Assembly (NCBI GenBank): GCA_913048995.1 | Contig: CAJWXK010000002.1 | Location: 1-48,607 of the forward strand | Length of the DNA: 48,607 nt | DNA from: an uncultured Synechococcus sp. | Lineage (GTDB): Bacteria; Cyanobacteriota; Cyanobacteriia; PCC-6307; Cyanobiaceae | Direction of reading: 5' to 3' | Shown: piece by piece, positions 21,838 to 29,925 of the stretch | Layout: every line of letters begins with the position of its first letter | Numbering within the stretch: position 1 is the first letter of the stretch | Program-made: the position numbers and the translations under genes | The notes under the pieces: model-generated | The model's database searches: none | The model's input: the letters and a program-made list of their open reading frames with translations, nothing else | What the model was told of the DNA's origin: nothing

Positions 21838-22299
21838 TTAAGCGGTTTTTTCGCTAGCCCAACTGGGTCTGGCTTCCCAGCAGGCGGCATTGCTGCTGTT
21901 CTCGCGAGCTTCCACTTTCCAGCACCAGGAACGCCCACCATCGCGTTCGAGCAACAGCTCATTGGCGCGTTCCCATACCCAGCGCGCACTGCCTTCCATG
22001 CCCACATTGGCCATCACGCGCAGATCCAGAGCTCCGAGCTCATGAAGACGTTGCCATTCGCCTAAAAGCGGATCGTTGGCATTGGCCAAAAAAGTGTGGT
22101 CGAACTGTTCAGTGAGCTGTGCTCGCAGCTGCTTGAGCCCTGAGAAATCAACAACAAAGCCTGTGCCATCAAGTTTGCCTGCAGCAAACCAACAGGTGAA
22201 GCTGCGGTTGTATCCATGCACAAAGCGGCAGTGGCCTGGGTGGTTTGGCTGGCGATGGCAGCAGGGAAATCCCTCGAAGCGTTTGGAGCAGGTGTACAT
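21838..22299 (-). CDS. 6-pyruvoyl-tetrahydropterin synthase/QueD family protein
   Basis: The 153-aa protein belongs to the family that makes 6-carboxytetrahydropterin for queuosine-type pathways. The N terminus [20 protein letters not shown] and the region [13 protein letters not shown] hold the expected His and catalytic Cys positions. In classic QueD the zinc motif is HGH; here it reads HGY. This variant belongs to a widespread subfamily and may use another ligand. I chose the ATG at 22299 because the family begins near MYTCSKRF; an ATG at 22329 would add ten residues. It faces zur tail-to-head on the same strand and is divergent from hisIE. Confidence 0.7.
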   Translation of the reverse strand: MYTCSKRFEGFPCCHRQPNHPGHCRFVHGYNRSFTCWFAAGKLDGTGFVVDFSGLKQLRAQLTEQFDHTFLANANDPLLGEWQRLHELGALDLRVMANVGMEGSARWVWERANELLLERDGGRSWCWKVEARENSSNAACWEARPSWASEKTA

Positions 22300-22346
22300 G
22301 GCGCTGCCGTGCGCTGCGAAGCTGTTCACTCAGTGTCCCTTGTTCC

Positions 22347-23015
22347 ATGGCCGAGCCACTGCAACTTCCGCTCGAGCAGCTTCGCTTCAATGCCGATGGA
22401 CTCATTCCGGCAATTGCTCAGGACTGGCTCGACGGCGCGGTGCTCATGGTGGCCTGGATGAACCGCAATGCCCTTGAGCAGACGCTGGCGACCCGCGAGG
22501 TGCACTACTGGAGTCGATCGCGTCAGGAGCTCTGGCATAAGGGAGCCACCAGTGGTCACTTCCAGGATCTTCGTGAAATCCGCTACGACTGTGATGCCGA
22601 TGTGCTGCTCTTGACGATTGAGCAGCGTGGTGATGTGGCCTGTCACACCGGGGCCCGCAGTTGTTTTTACGAGGCTGGCCCTGTTCCCACCGCCGGCGGT
22701 CCGGCAGCTCTACCGCCCCCGGCTGATGCCTGCACCGAACTGGCCAGGGTCATTAGCGAGCGGCGCGATCAGCCGGAGGAGGGCAGCTACACCAACAAGC
22801 TCTTGGCTGGTGGTGACAATCGCATCCTCAAGAAGATCGGAGAGGAGAGTGCCGAGTTCGTGATGGCCTGCAAAGACGACGACCCCGAGCAGATCGCGGG
22901 GGAGGCGGCTGACGTGATTTATCACTTGCAAGTAGCACTGGCGCATCACGGTGTCGACTGGCGCCGCGTCCAGGAGGTGCTGGCAGAACGCCGCGGTGCA
23001 CCACGCCGCGATTAG
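22347..23015 (+). CDS. hisIE: Bifunctional phosphoribosyl-AMP cyclohydrolase/phosphoribosyl-ATP pyrophosphatase
   Basis: The 222-aa protein fuses HisI (about residues 1-115) with HisE (about 125-215). HisI shows [31 protein letters not shown] and DCDADVLL with zinc-binding cysteines ([13 protein letters not shown]). HisE shows [20 protein letters not shown] and [14 protein letters not shown]. It carries out steps 2 and 3 of histidine synthesis in the cytoplasm. The ATG at 22347 is chosen because it starts the family N terminus and clears queD on the other strand. Confidence 0.93.
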   Translation: MAEPLQLPLEQLRFNADGLIPAIAQDWLDGAVLMVAWMNRNALEQTLATREVHYWSRSRQELWHKGATSGHFQDLREIRYDCDADVLLLTIEQRGDVACHTGARSCFYEAGPVPTAGGPAALPPPADACTELARVISERRDQPEEGSYTNKLLAGGDNRILKKIGEESAEFVMACKDDDPEQIAGEAADVIYHLQVALAHHGVDWRRVQEVLAERRGAPRRD

Positions 23016-23020
23016 TGGAG

Positions 23021-24334
23021 CTAGCGCAATTGTTCCAGCTGTCGTGATGGCAGCCAACCCACATGTCCCACGGCTCCAGGGATGCCCTTCAAGCTGAGGT
23101 CATCGACCTTCAGCAGGTAGGCCTGCGGTAGGCGCAAAGGTTCCAGCTCCAGCCGCAAGGGGCGCAGTAGCAGGAGTAAGGCGCGTCGACTGGGGTCGTA
23201 GTGCATGGAGCTTCCTGGGTCAAGTTCATAGCCAGTCAGTGGCTGTCGCAGCAGCGTTTCCCCATTGCGATTGAGCTCTACGAGTTCAAGCAGCGGCGTG
23301 CGGATTCCGCTCAGTAGCAGGATCCAGATGCGATCTGCAGCGCCAGCGCAAGCACTTGCCACCAAGGCTTCGTTGCCGATCCACAGCTGCTGCGGTGCTT
23401 TGCCCGGCTCAAGTAGCTCCAGGGAACGTCGGTAGTCAGGCCAGTGGCGCACTAGCAGGGCGCGGCCGGCCTGGGGACAGAAGCTGCTGAGGTCCCTGAG
23501 TCCGGGCAACACATCACGGCGCGGCGGAAGCGGCGGCAGGGATTGCAGCACGAGGCCATCGCGTTCGGGTACGACTGCCAGGCCTCCTTGGGGTACTAGT
23601 CGAATGGGGCCGCCGGCGCTGATGGCCAGTTCGCGTCTCTGGCCACCTGCGGACCACAGCTTCACTGAGGCCTGGCGCTGCTCCAGAGTTGAGCGCTGTA
23701 CAAGCAGATCGCCTGGGTTGTTGGTGCTGAGGCTGGCGAAGACCACCGGTTCGCGCTCCAGTTCCTGCGGTGTTCCGGCCTGCAGTTGGGGTGAGAGCGG
23801 CAGGCGCCAGACCCGTTTTTCCAAAGGATCACGGGCACTGACCAGGGCCACCCCGCTGCCATCACCCAAGGGAAGGAGGTCGTGCACCTCTCCGGGAAAC
23901 CGGTTCAGGACTTGCCAGCCGCTGTCTTCCTTCCAGTGCAACAGCTGCTCGTGGCTCCCCTCGGGCCGACTGGCCACTAGTGCTGGTCGCGGCTCCCAGC
24001 GCCAGTGGCTCGCTGCGAGCGTTTGGCCCCGTTGATCCTGTCCTCCCAGTCGAAGTTCCACCGGCCCCTCAATAGCCTGGGTACCTGTCAGTTGCAGGCG
24101 CCAGCGGGTGCCTTCCCCCAGCAGTTCATGGGGCAGATCAGGAACCAGCTCAAGCTGTTGGCGCAGGCTGGCGCCATCCATCGGCCGGCTGAAGCGCAGC
24201 CCAAGCGCTGCCAGGGCAGAGCCAGGTGCTTCCGGCTCCAGACGCTGTAGTCGCGGTGGACGTCGCTGCAGCAGTTGCTGCTGAATCAAGGCCAGCCCTA
24301 GACCGGCCAGCAGCAGTGCACCCCAGCGTTTCAT
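23021..24334 (-). CDS. Exported or membrane-anchored protein with Ig-like N terminus (437 aa)
   Basis: I do not recognise a named family. An N-terminal hydrophobic anchor (about residues 4-20) is followed by a region like bacterial Ig-like domains (LGLRFSRPMDGASLRQQLEL to ELRLGGQDQRG, about 45-110). A long repetitive beta-rich part then resembles a propeller (repeated LLPLGDGSGVALVS-type strands). It starts inside the end of the TIGR03943 gene (ATGA overlap), so it forms one operon with it and the ArsP-like permease. The context suggests a periplasmic partner of the permease in metal handling. This is inference. Confidence 0.6.
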   Translation of the reverse strand: MKRWGALLLAGLGLALIQQQLLQRRPPRLQRLEPEAPGSALAALGLRFSRPMDGASLRQQLELVPDLPHELLGEGTRWRLQLTGTQAIEGPVELRLGGQDQRGQTLAASHWRWEPRPALVASRPEGSHEQLLHWKEDSGWQVLNRFPGEVHDLLPLGDGSGVALVSARDPLEKRVWRLPLSPQLQAGTPQELEREPVVFASLSTNNPGDLLVQRSTLEQRQASVKLWSAGGQRRELAISAGGPIRLVPQGGLAVVPERDGLVLQSLPPLPPRRDVLPGLRDLSSFCPQAGRALLVRHWPDYRRSLELLEPGKAPQQLWIGNEALVASACAGAADRIWILLLSGIRTPLLELVELNRNGETLLRQPLTGYELDPGSSMHYDPSRRALLLLLRPLRLELEPLRLPQAYLLKVDDLSLKGIPGAVGHVGWLPSRQLEQLR

Positions 24335-24993
24335 GGCTCCAGGGGGCGCTCCGGTTTGGGGATTAACTCGATTGCATCGGCCACCACAATGCTGCGCAAT
24401 CCACCTTGATGGCGTTCAACTCCCATTGAGCCACTGACCTCAAACCACTGGTCCGCTTTGGGCTGGCTGCCTGTGGGCCAGAGGACCGGCAGGCCGACGG
24501 GGGTTGCATCGGCCAGACAGCACCGCACGGTCAGTCGCGCCAGCTGCGGGGGGGCTCCTGGCACCGGCAGTACAAATCCGCTGATGCGAACTGGATCGTC
24601 GCGGTAGAGCTCGGGGTCAGGTTGACTTCGTAGCAGACGCACCCAGTCCGTGAGGCTGCGTTGCTCTGGCGGTGAGAAAAAGGTCAGGGCCTGATCTGCA
24701 TCGCCCAGATCACTGGTGGAGCGGTTGGCGGCCAGGGTGGAGAGAGAGGGCCTTGGTGGCAAGACCAGCAGGAGCGGTGCTGCCAGAAGCATCACCAATG
24801 CGGGCCTTTGACCGCTGCGCCGCGGTGGAGGGAATCGCAGGGCCATCAGCGCAAGGCCCAGGAGCAGCAATGCAGCCACAAAGACCAGCCAGTGGAAATC
24901 GGCCTGAAGCAGCAAGTTGAGTCGGCCGCTGCTCCATGCCTGAAGAAGCACAGCGCCCCAAAAGCCCAAGGCCAGAGGAGGGAGCCAGTTCAT
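24331..24993 (-). CDS. TIGR03943-family protein, putative permease partner
   Basis: The 220-aa protein has two N-terminal hydrophobic hairpins (about residues 1-55), another near 70-85, and a soluble C-terminal domain. That domain includes LYRDDPVRISGFVLPVPGAP and LTVRCCLADATPVGLPVLWP, the pattern of TIGR03943/DUF1980. Such proteins almost always sit beside a COG0701 (ArsP/DUF318) permease, as here; YcgQ with YcgR of Bacillus is an example. I chose the ATG at 24993 because it overlaps the permease stop as ATGA. An ATG at 25014 is also possible. Confidence 0.72.
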   Translation of the reverse strand: MNWLPPLALGFWGAVLLQAWSSGRLNLLLQADFHWLVFVAALLLLGLALMALRFPPPRRSGQRPALVMLLAAPLLLVLPPRPSLSTLAANRSTSDLGDADQALTFFSPPEQRSLTDWVRLLRSQPDPELYRDDPVRISGFVLPVPGAPPQLARLTVRCCLADATPVGLPVLWPTGSQPKADQWFEVSGSMGVERHQGGLRSIVVADAIELIPKPERPLEP

Positions 24994-25991
24994 AGCAGCA
25001 GCATGTTGAGCCATTGGCCGATCAGCAGCACCGCCAGGACAACGCCGCCAAGCATCAGCAGGATGCCGCGGCGGCGAAAGAGTCGCGCAAACAGGCTCAG
25101 GCTTTTGAGGTCGATCACTGGGCCCAGGAGCAGAAAGGCCAGCAGAGCTCCTGGGGTCACTAGGGCGGCAAAGCCCAGGGCAAGAAAAGCATCGACGCTC
25201 GAGCAGACGCTCACTACCACGGCCAGCACCATCAGGCTGATGACGGAGAGGGTGGGTGCCTGTCCCACCGTGAGGAAGAGATCCCTGGGAATCAGGGTCT
25301 GAATCGTGGCAGCAATGGCACAGCCCAGCAGCAGCAGGCTGCCTAGTTCAAGAAATTCCCGCAATCCATGGTCAAGGAGCACTGATAGTGGAGGCCGTGC
25401 TGGCTCCATCACTGGCGATGCAGGCGTCATGGGTGGCGGGCCGATCAGACCGCCCCGGCGCTCAAGCAGGCTGGCGCGCTCCAAGGGTTGTCCCATGCGC
25501 CGCTCCTCCAGCAGGTCGGGAGCCAGTAAGGCGGCTTCGCTGAGCTGCTGCAGTAAAGCGGTCAGGGCCAGGGCAATGAGCACGCTCCCCAATGGACGCA
25601 GCAGTAACAACCAGGGACGATCAGGGAAGGCTGCCCAGGTGCTCAGCAGCACGATCGGATTCAGCACCGGGGCGGCGAAGAGGAATCCCAGGGCTGCCCC
25701 CATCGGAGCCCCCTGGGCCAGTAGGCGCCTTGCTACTGGCACATTGCCGCACTCGCAGGCTGGGAGGGCAAAGCCAAGAGCGGCACCACTGAGGGGGCCT
25801 AGTAGTGGATGTGTCGGGAGTTTCTGCAGCCAGCGGCCTCGTGGATCCCAGGCACGCGCCACTGTCGCAATGGCCACACCGATGAGCAAAAAAGGGATCG
25901 CTTCAAGCAGCAGGCCTTGGAAAACAGCCCAGACGGTCTGCAGCTGAGGGCCAAACGGCAGATTCACCCCTAGTTTGAGAACGATTCCCAT
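24990..25991 (-). CDS. COG0701 (ArsP/DUF318-like) permease
   Basis: The 333-aa inner-membrane protein has eight or more hydrophobic segments and the COG0701 landmarks. One is FALPACECGNVPVARRLLAQG (about residues 74-94), with the two cysteines that stand near the substrate path in ArsP. A second-half counterpart is VVSVCSSVDAFLALGFA. A polar loop of about 60 residues separates the two halves. ArsP exports methylated arsenicals, but many relatives are unassigned. Here the gene is divergent from a zinc ABC operon, and a Zur-box-like sequence overlaps its start, so a zinc or other metal role is more likely. The start may lie a few codons downstream. Confidence 0.74.
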   Translation of the reverse strand: MGIVLKLGVNLPFGPQLQTVWAVFQGLLLEAIPFLLIGVAIATVARAWDPRGRWLQKLPTHPLLGPLSGAALGFALPACECGNVPVARRLLAQGAPMGAALGFLFAAPVLNPIVLLSTWAAFPDRPWLLLLRPLGSVLIALALTALLQQLSEAALLAPDLLEERRMGQPLERASLLERRGGLIGPPPMTPASPVMEPARPPLSVLLDHGLREFLELGSLLLLGCAIAATIQTLIPRDLFLTVGQAPTLSVISLMVLAVVVSVCSSVDAFLALGFAALVTPGALLAFLLLGPVIDLKSLSLFARLFRRRGILLMLGGVVLAVLLIGQWLNMLLL

Positions 25992-25992
25992 T
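25976..25992. promoter_or_regulatory. Putative Zur box between the permease and second znu operons
   Basis: TGAGAACGATTCCCATT matches the znuA site TGAGAATGATTATCGTT at most positions. It overlaps the first codons of the permease gene and lies 15 bp before the lipoprotein ZnuA start. One operator could control both directions. The start codons are only 16 bp apart, so at least one true start is probably further inside. Confidence 0.5.
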
Positions 25993-26006
25993 CAGGTTGA
26001 TCTGGC

Positions 26007-27020
26007 GTGGCGCGTGTGTTGAACAGGATCGCTGGGACTTTGGCATCTGTCCCCCTCCTGACGCTGCTTGTTGCTTGTGGTTCAGGCTCCGAACAGGCAT
26101 CAGCTCCCACGGCGGAGAGTGAAGCGTCGCCTCAAGAGCCGCTGCAGGTGGTGACTACCGTGCTGCCGGTCAATCTCTTCACCCAGGCGGTGGCGGGAGA
26201 TTGCGCCACGGTTACTTCTCTTCTTCCTGCTGGAGCTGACACCCACGCCTTCCAGGCCCGTCCCCAGGATGTGGCCACCTTGCGCAAGGCGCAGGTCCTG
26301 GTCGTCAACGGCCTCGGTCTTGAGGCATTTCTCAAACCACTCCTGGAGAGTGCCGAAAATCCTGCCCTGATTGAAATTGACACCAGCAAGGGCATCACCC
26401 CTATGAAACTTGAAGCGGAAGAGGAGGGTGGACACCACCATCACCATGGCCATGGTCACGACCACGGCCATCACCATGGTCACGGTGATGGGGAAGAAGC
26501 GGTGGATCCCCATATCTGGCTCGATCCGATGCTGGCCTCCAAACAGGTGGAGAACATTCGTGATGGTCTGATCCAGGCTGATCCGGGCTGCGCTGATGGC
26601 TATCGCCAGCGTGCAGCGAACTACCTCTCTGAGTTGAAGCGGTTAGATCAAGACCTGGCCACCACGCTTGCGCCTCATAAAGGAGGCACTGTGGTCAGTT
26701 ACCACGAAGCTCTTGGATATTTCGTGCGCCGCTACGACCTCAAGGCTGAGGCCCTGGTGACCTTGCCGGAGGATCAGCCCACTCCCGCCGATGTCCAGCG
26801 CGTTAGTGCAGCGCTGAAACAAGCCAAGGCCAATGCTGTGCTGACTGAACCTGGTGGCGGTAGTGCTGCCTTGCAGTCCATCGCCAAAGATCTGGACTTG
26901 TCATTGGAGGTGTTTGATCCAATGGAGCTGGTGCCCGCCGATCAGCAGCGCACCCCGCAGCTTTACGTCAAGGTGATGCAGAGCAACGGTGCAGCGGTGG
27001 CAGCCACCTTTCAGCCTTGA
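26007..27020 (+). CDS. Zinc-binding lipoprotein of ABC transporter, ZnuA-like (second system)
   Basis: The 337-aa protein starts with a lipoprotein signal peptide (LLTLLVAC, lipobox cysteine at about residue 24), so it is anchored to a membrane. Cluster A-I ligands are visible in GADTHAFQARP, DPHIWLDP, SYHEALGYF and LTEPGGGS. A His/Gly/Asp loop (about residues 142-160) is typical of zinc-specific receptors and may concentrate zinc. The start is GTG; an internal GTG at 26016 is an alternative. The next gene overlaps its stop (TTGA). A Zur-box-like site lies just upstream. It is a second receptor besides ZnuA at 18952-19860. Confidence 0.86.
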   Translation: MARVLNRIAGTLASVPLLTLLVACGSGSEQASAPTAESEASPQEPLQVVTTVLPVNLFTQAVAGDCATVTSLLPAGADTHAFQARPQDVATLRKAQVLVVNGLGLEAFLKPLLESAENPALIEIDTSKGITPMKLEAEEEGGHHHHHGHGHDHGHHHGHGDGEEAVDPHIWLDPMLASKQVENIRDGLIQADPGCADGYRQRAANYLSELKRLDQDLATTLAPHKGGTVVSYHEALGYFVRRYDLKAEALVTLPEDQPTPADVQRVSAALKQAKANAVLTEPGGGSAALQSIAKDLDLSLEVFDPMELVPADQQRTPQLYVKVMQSNGAAVAATFQP

Positions 27021-27766
27021 ATCCACCCCTGCTTGCCGTTCGTGATCTGCAGGTGCGGCGCGGAGAAGCACTGGTGATCGATGGAGTCAGCTTTGAGCTT
27101 GAGGCTGGCTGCGATACGGCTTTAATCGGCCCCAACGGTGCTGGTAAAAGCACCTTGGTGCAGGCGCTGCTGGGGCTTTTGCCCCATCACGGTGGCGTCA
27201 TTGAGCTGCTCGGTCATCCCCTGTCACGCAGTGGTCGTCTGCCGGCTGCCATTCGTGATCAGGTGGCTTACCTCCCGCAGAAGCTGCAGCTCGATGGCCG
27301 TTTCCCGCTGGCGGTCGAGGAGTTTGTGCGCTTGGGGTGCAGCCCCTGCTGCAATCAGCGCACCGCGGTACCAGCAGTACTGGATCGGTTGCAAGTGCGT
27401 CATCTGCGCCGCCGCCTGCTCAGTGAACTCTCCGGGGGTGAGTTGCAGCGGGTTCTGTTGGCGTTTTGCACGGTGCATCCCAGGCGCTTGCTGGTCTTTG
27501 ATGAGCCTCGAACCGGCCTGGATCCACAGGCTGCGGAGCAGTTTCACGAGCTCCTTCAGCAGCTGCGCCGTGAGCAGGGGCTGACGATCATGCAAATCAC
27601 CCATGATCTCCAAATGGTGCGTCGCAGTTGCGACTGGGTGCTGTGTCTCAACCGCAGGCTCTGTTGCCAGGGCCCGCCCCAACAGACCCTTAGCCGAGAC
27701 GAACTGGAGCGCCTCTTCGGTGGCGATTTCGTCCTTTATGAGCACAACCATCACCATTTTCGATGA
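27017..27766 (+). CDS. Zinc/manganese ABC transporter ATP-binding protein (second system)
   Basis: The 249-aa protein has Walker A GPNGAGKST (about residues 38-46), signature LSGGELQRV and Walker B LLVFDEPRTGLD, with an H-loop MQITHDL. It is the ATPase for the second ZnuA-like receptor. The usual small residue before TGLD is arginine (EPRTGLD), a mild variant of the D-loop approach. It starts with TTG overlapping the receptor stop, and its own stop overlaps the permease start (ATGA). Its C terminus is rich in His (YEHNHHHFR). Confidence 0.86.
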   Translation: MNPPLLAVRDLQVRRGEALVIDGVSFELEAGCDTALIGPNGAGKSTLVQALLGLLPHHGGVIELLGHPLSRSGRLPAAIRDQVAYLPQKLQLDGRFPLAVEEFVRLGCSPCCNQRTAVPAVLDRLQVRHLRRRLLSELSGGELQRVLLAFCTVHPRRLLVFDEPRTGLDPQAAEQFHELLQQLRREQGLTIMQITHDLQMVRRSCDWVLCLNRRLCCQGPPQQTLSRDELERLFGGDFVLYEHNHHHFR

Positions 27767-28638
27767 GTTCTGATCTGAGTGGCAGCCTGGCCCTGCTACA
27801 GGAGCCGTTTATGCAGCGGGCCTTGTTCGGCGGGTTGATCACCGGCGTGCTCGGAGGTTGGGTGGGCAGCTTGGCCGTGCTGCGACAGCTGTCCTTCTTT
27901 GCTGAGGCCCTAGGGCAGGCCTCGTTGCTAGGGATCAGCTTCGCCTTGCTCATGAGCTTGAGCCCGTCGTTGTTGCTGCTGCCATTTGCACTTGGTTTTG
28001 CCGTGCTGCTGCGGTTGCTGCTCAAGCGCAGTTCACTGTCAGCTGATGCTCTTTTGAGCCTGATGTGCTCTAGCGCCTTGGCGCTGTCGGTGGTGTTGCT
28101 GAGTTCTTTGCCTGGGGCGCGGTTGAGCCTTCAGCAGCTTCTCTTTGGGGACATCCTCGGCATCAGCTGGAGTGATCTGGTGCCGATGCTGCTGTTGCTG
28201 ATCATCACCTTGACTTACGGCGTGATCAGTCGACGCGCCCAGATCCTGATCAGTGTGGATCCGCTGCTGGCGCGTTCGCGGGGGGTGGCTGTTGAGACCC
28301 ATCGCATGGCCTTGCTGGGCCTTTTGGCCCTGGTGGTGGCAGTGTCGATTAAGGCCGTCGGGGTTCTATTAATCAGCGGTTTTGTGGTGATTCCAGCCTG
28401 TACAGCCCGGCTTCTGAGCCGCAGTTTCACGGCTTACGTGCTTCTTGCTTCTGGCATCGGAGCCCTCTCGGCGGTTCTTGGTCTGCTGGGTTCAGCTGTG
28501 CTCAATCAGCCTTCTGGGCCGATGGTGGTGCTGATGCAGGCTTTTCTTTTTGGGCTGACTTTTGCTCTGGCAGGGCTCTTGGCACAGCGCTGGGCTGGCG
28601 CAGCAGCCACTGCAGCGTCTGCTGATCACGGGGGCTGA
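27763..28638 (+). CDS. Zinc/manganese ABC transporter permease (second system)
   Basis: The 291-aa ABC-3 permease has about eight or nine hydrophobic segments. Examples are FGGLITGVLGGWVGSLAVLRQ near the start and GVAVETHRMALLGLLALVVAVSIKAVGVLLISGFVVIPA in the second half. It completes a receptor-ATPase-permease operon with 4-bp overlaps throughout. Its last 137 bp overlap the end of the matrixin-type gene on the other strand, the longest convergent overlap in the window. Confidence 0.86.
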   Translation: MSSDLSGSLALLQEPFMQRALFGGLITGVLGGWVGSLAVLRQLSFFAEALGQASLLGISFALLMSLSPSLLLLPFALGFAVLLRLLLKRSSLSADALLSLMCSSALALSVVLLSSLPGARLSLQQLLFGDILGISWSDLVPMLLLLIITLTYGVISRRAQILISVDPLLARSRGVAVETHRMALLGLLALVVAVSIKAVGVLLISGFVVIPACTARLLSRSFTAYVLLASGIGALSAVLGLLGSAVLNQPSGPMVVLMQAFLFGLTFALAGLLAQRWAGAAATAASADHGG

Positions 28639-29182
28639 GTTTTAGCGGTGGGGCCGACCCCTGGCTGGTGGCCATGACATCTCCGTTTTCGCTGCTGTGC
28701 CCCCAAAGGCCAAAGCCATGGCCCAGTTCATGGAGAGCAGTGGACTGCAGTACCTCCCGGCGTAGCCCCGGGCTAAGGAGCACTTCGACCTGGGGTTCGA
28801 GCATCGGATTGCTGTAGTCCTCTCTCAGCACCTGTTGCAGACGGAGATAGGCGCGGCCATTGCTGGCACGGCCATCACGAAGGGGTGGACGCCGCCGCCA
28901 CAAGCGAAGGTGGGCATCCTCCGCTGACTCGACGCGTTCGATCTTGATGTGGTCACCCCATTCCGTTAGGGCACCTTCCACCGCCTGGCTCCAACGGCGG
29001 CTCCAGCGATCGTCGCCGCCAGGTTCGACCCACACACACCACCGCGGCAATGTGATCCAACCGGCCCTCGAGGGCTTGAGGCTGGCGGCATACCCCGGAG
29101 CGGAAGCGGGTGCTGGAGCCGCTGCCTGCTGAGGTGGGTCAGGCGGTGGCAGGCGCCACTGCACTGGAGCACAGGGAATCAT
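28502..29182 (-). CDS. Matrixin-type metalloprotease-like protein
   Basis: The 226-aa protein contains HELGHGFGLWGHS (about residues 148-160), the HExxHxxGxxH zinc motif of metzincins, with VMATSQ after it as a Met-turn. The N-terminal part (about 30-140) resembles a compact matrixin catalytic domain. No clear signal peptide is seen, but a Pro/Ala-rich N terminus precedes the domain. The C-terminal tail of about 35 residues is Ala/Pro/Lys-rich, lies in the overlap with the znuB-like gene, and is low in complexity. It begins within the end of the DUF2214 gene (ATGA). The substrate is unknown. Confidence 0.72.
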   Translation of the reverse strand: MIPCAPVQWRLPPPDPPQQAAAPAPASAPGYAASLKPSRAGWITLPRWCVWVEPGGDDRWSRRWSQAVEGALTEWGDHIKIERVESAEDAHLRLWRRRPPLRDGRASNGRAYLRLQQVLREDYSNPMLEPQVEVLLSPGLRREVLQSTALHELGHGFGLWGHSSENGDVMATSQGSAPPLKLSPRDQQTLQWLLRQPSAVPRALPEQKSAQKEKPASAPPSAQKAD

Positions 29183-29703
29183 CCGGGCAGACCGACTCCG
29201 CGTGCCATCAGGCTGGCCATGAAGGGGAGACTGCCGAAGGCCAATAGTTCGATATTGATGATCCAGCTGATGCGACCTGCTGTGCTCTCGCTGACGCTCG
29301 GCGCCTCACCTTTGCGCAGCGGGATGGCCCAGAGGATGTAGGTGATGGTTGGGTACAGCGAGAGAGCCCCGGCACTGAGGTAGAGCCCGACTTTCCACCA
29401 GAACAGAGGATTCTCGGTGTAAAACTCGCTCCCCTGACCGAAGTAGAGCACCCGCAGGATGCCGCTTCCAAGGAGGGTCAGGGCTGCCAGGCCGTAGATC
29501 ACATCAGTGATGATCAACTTTGTGGCTGTGCCCTGATCGGGATTGGGGCGAATCATCAGGCGCTCCGCGGTCAGGGCTGCAAAGCAGACCATGAAGCTGA
29601 GTTCGTGGGCATAGGCCATGCCGGCCCGGCTGAGAATCTCCTGGGGCATCACTGCGCTGTAGAGAGCGTGACGGTACCCCGAAGCGGCCGTTCGCTGCGG
29701 CAT
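29179..29703 (-). CDS. DUF2214-family membrane protein
   Basis: The product, up to 174 aa, has four hydrophobic helices. The family pattern includes YAHELSFMVCFAALTAERLM, LIITDVIYGLAALTLLGSGILRVLYFGQG and FWWKVGLYLSAGALSLYPTI, which I recognise as DUF2214. Several His, Glu and Arg residues inside the helices suggest haem or proton chemistry, but the function is unknown. An ATG at 29649 (MPQEILSRAG) is a possible shorter start. It is coupled to the matrixin-type gene downstream and divergent from the sigma factor gene. Confidence 0.68.
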   Translation of the reverse strand: MPQRTAASGYRHALYSAVMPQEILSRAGMAYAHELSFMVCFAALTAERLMIRPNPDQGTATKLIITDVIYGLAALTLLGSGILRVLYFGQGSEFYTENPLFWWKVGLYLSAGALSLYPTITYILWAIPLRKGEAPSVSESTAGRISWIINIELLAFGSLPFMASLMARGVGLPG

Positions 29704-29925
29704 CGCTGTATGCCCCCTTATGAAGACCCTGGCGAGAGTGATTGAAGAACTAAAGGTTTGCCACTGAATGTGTTGCCGATTCGTTGCACAAAGCGAAAGG
29801 GAATATTCAGTTGTTACGCGCGTATTAACTACGAACGAAATAGAAACTTGGAAGCCTTTGTGAGAGCTGCCAAGAAGGGAAAGTTGTCCCCTAGTTTCAA
29901 AACATGCAACCGCATGGGAGACGTT

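Noticed and set aside
29758-29925. In-frame extension before the sigma factor
   Set aside because: It begins at TTG and has no family similarity. A clear ribosome-binding site precedes the ATG at 29926.
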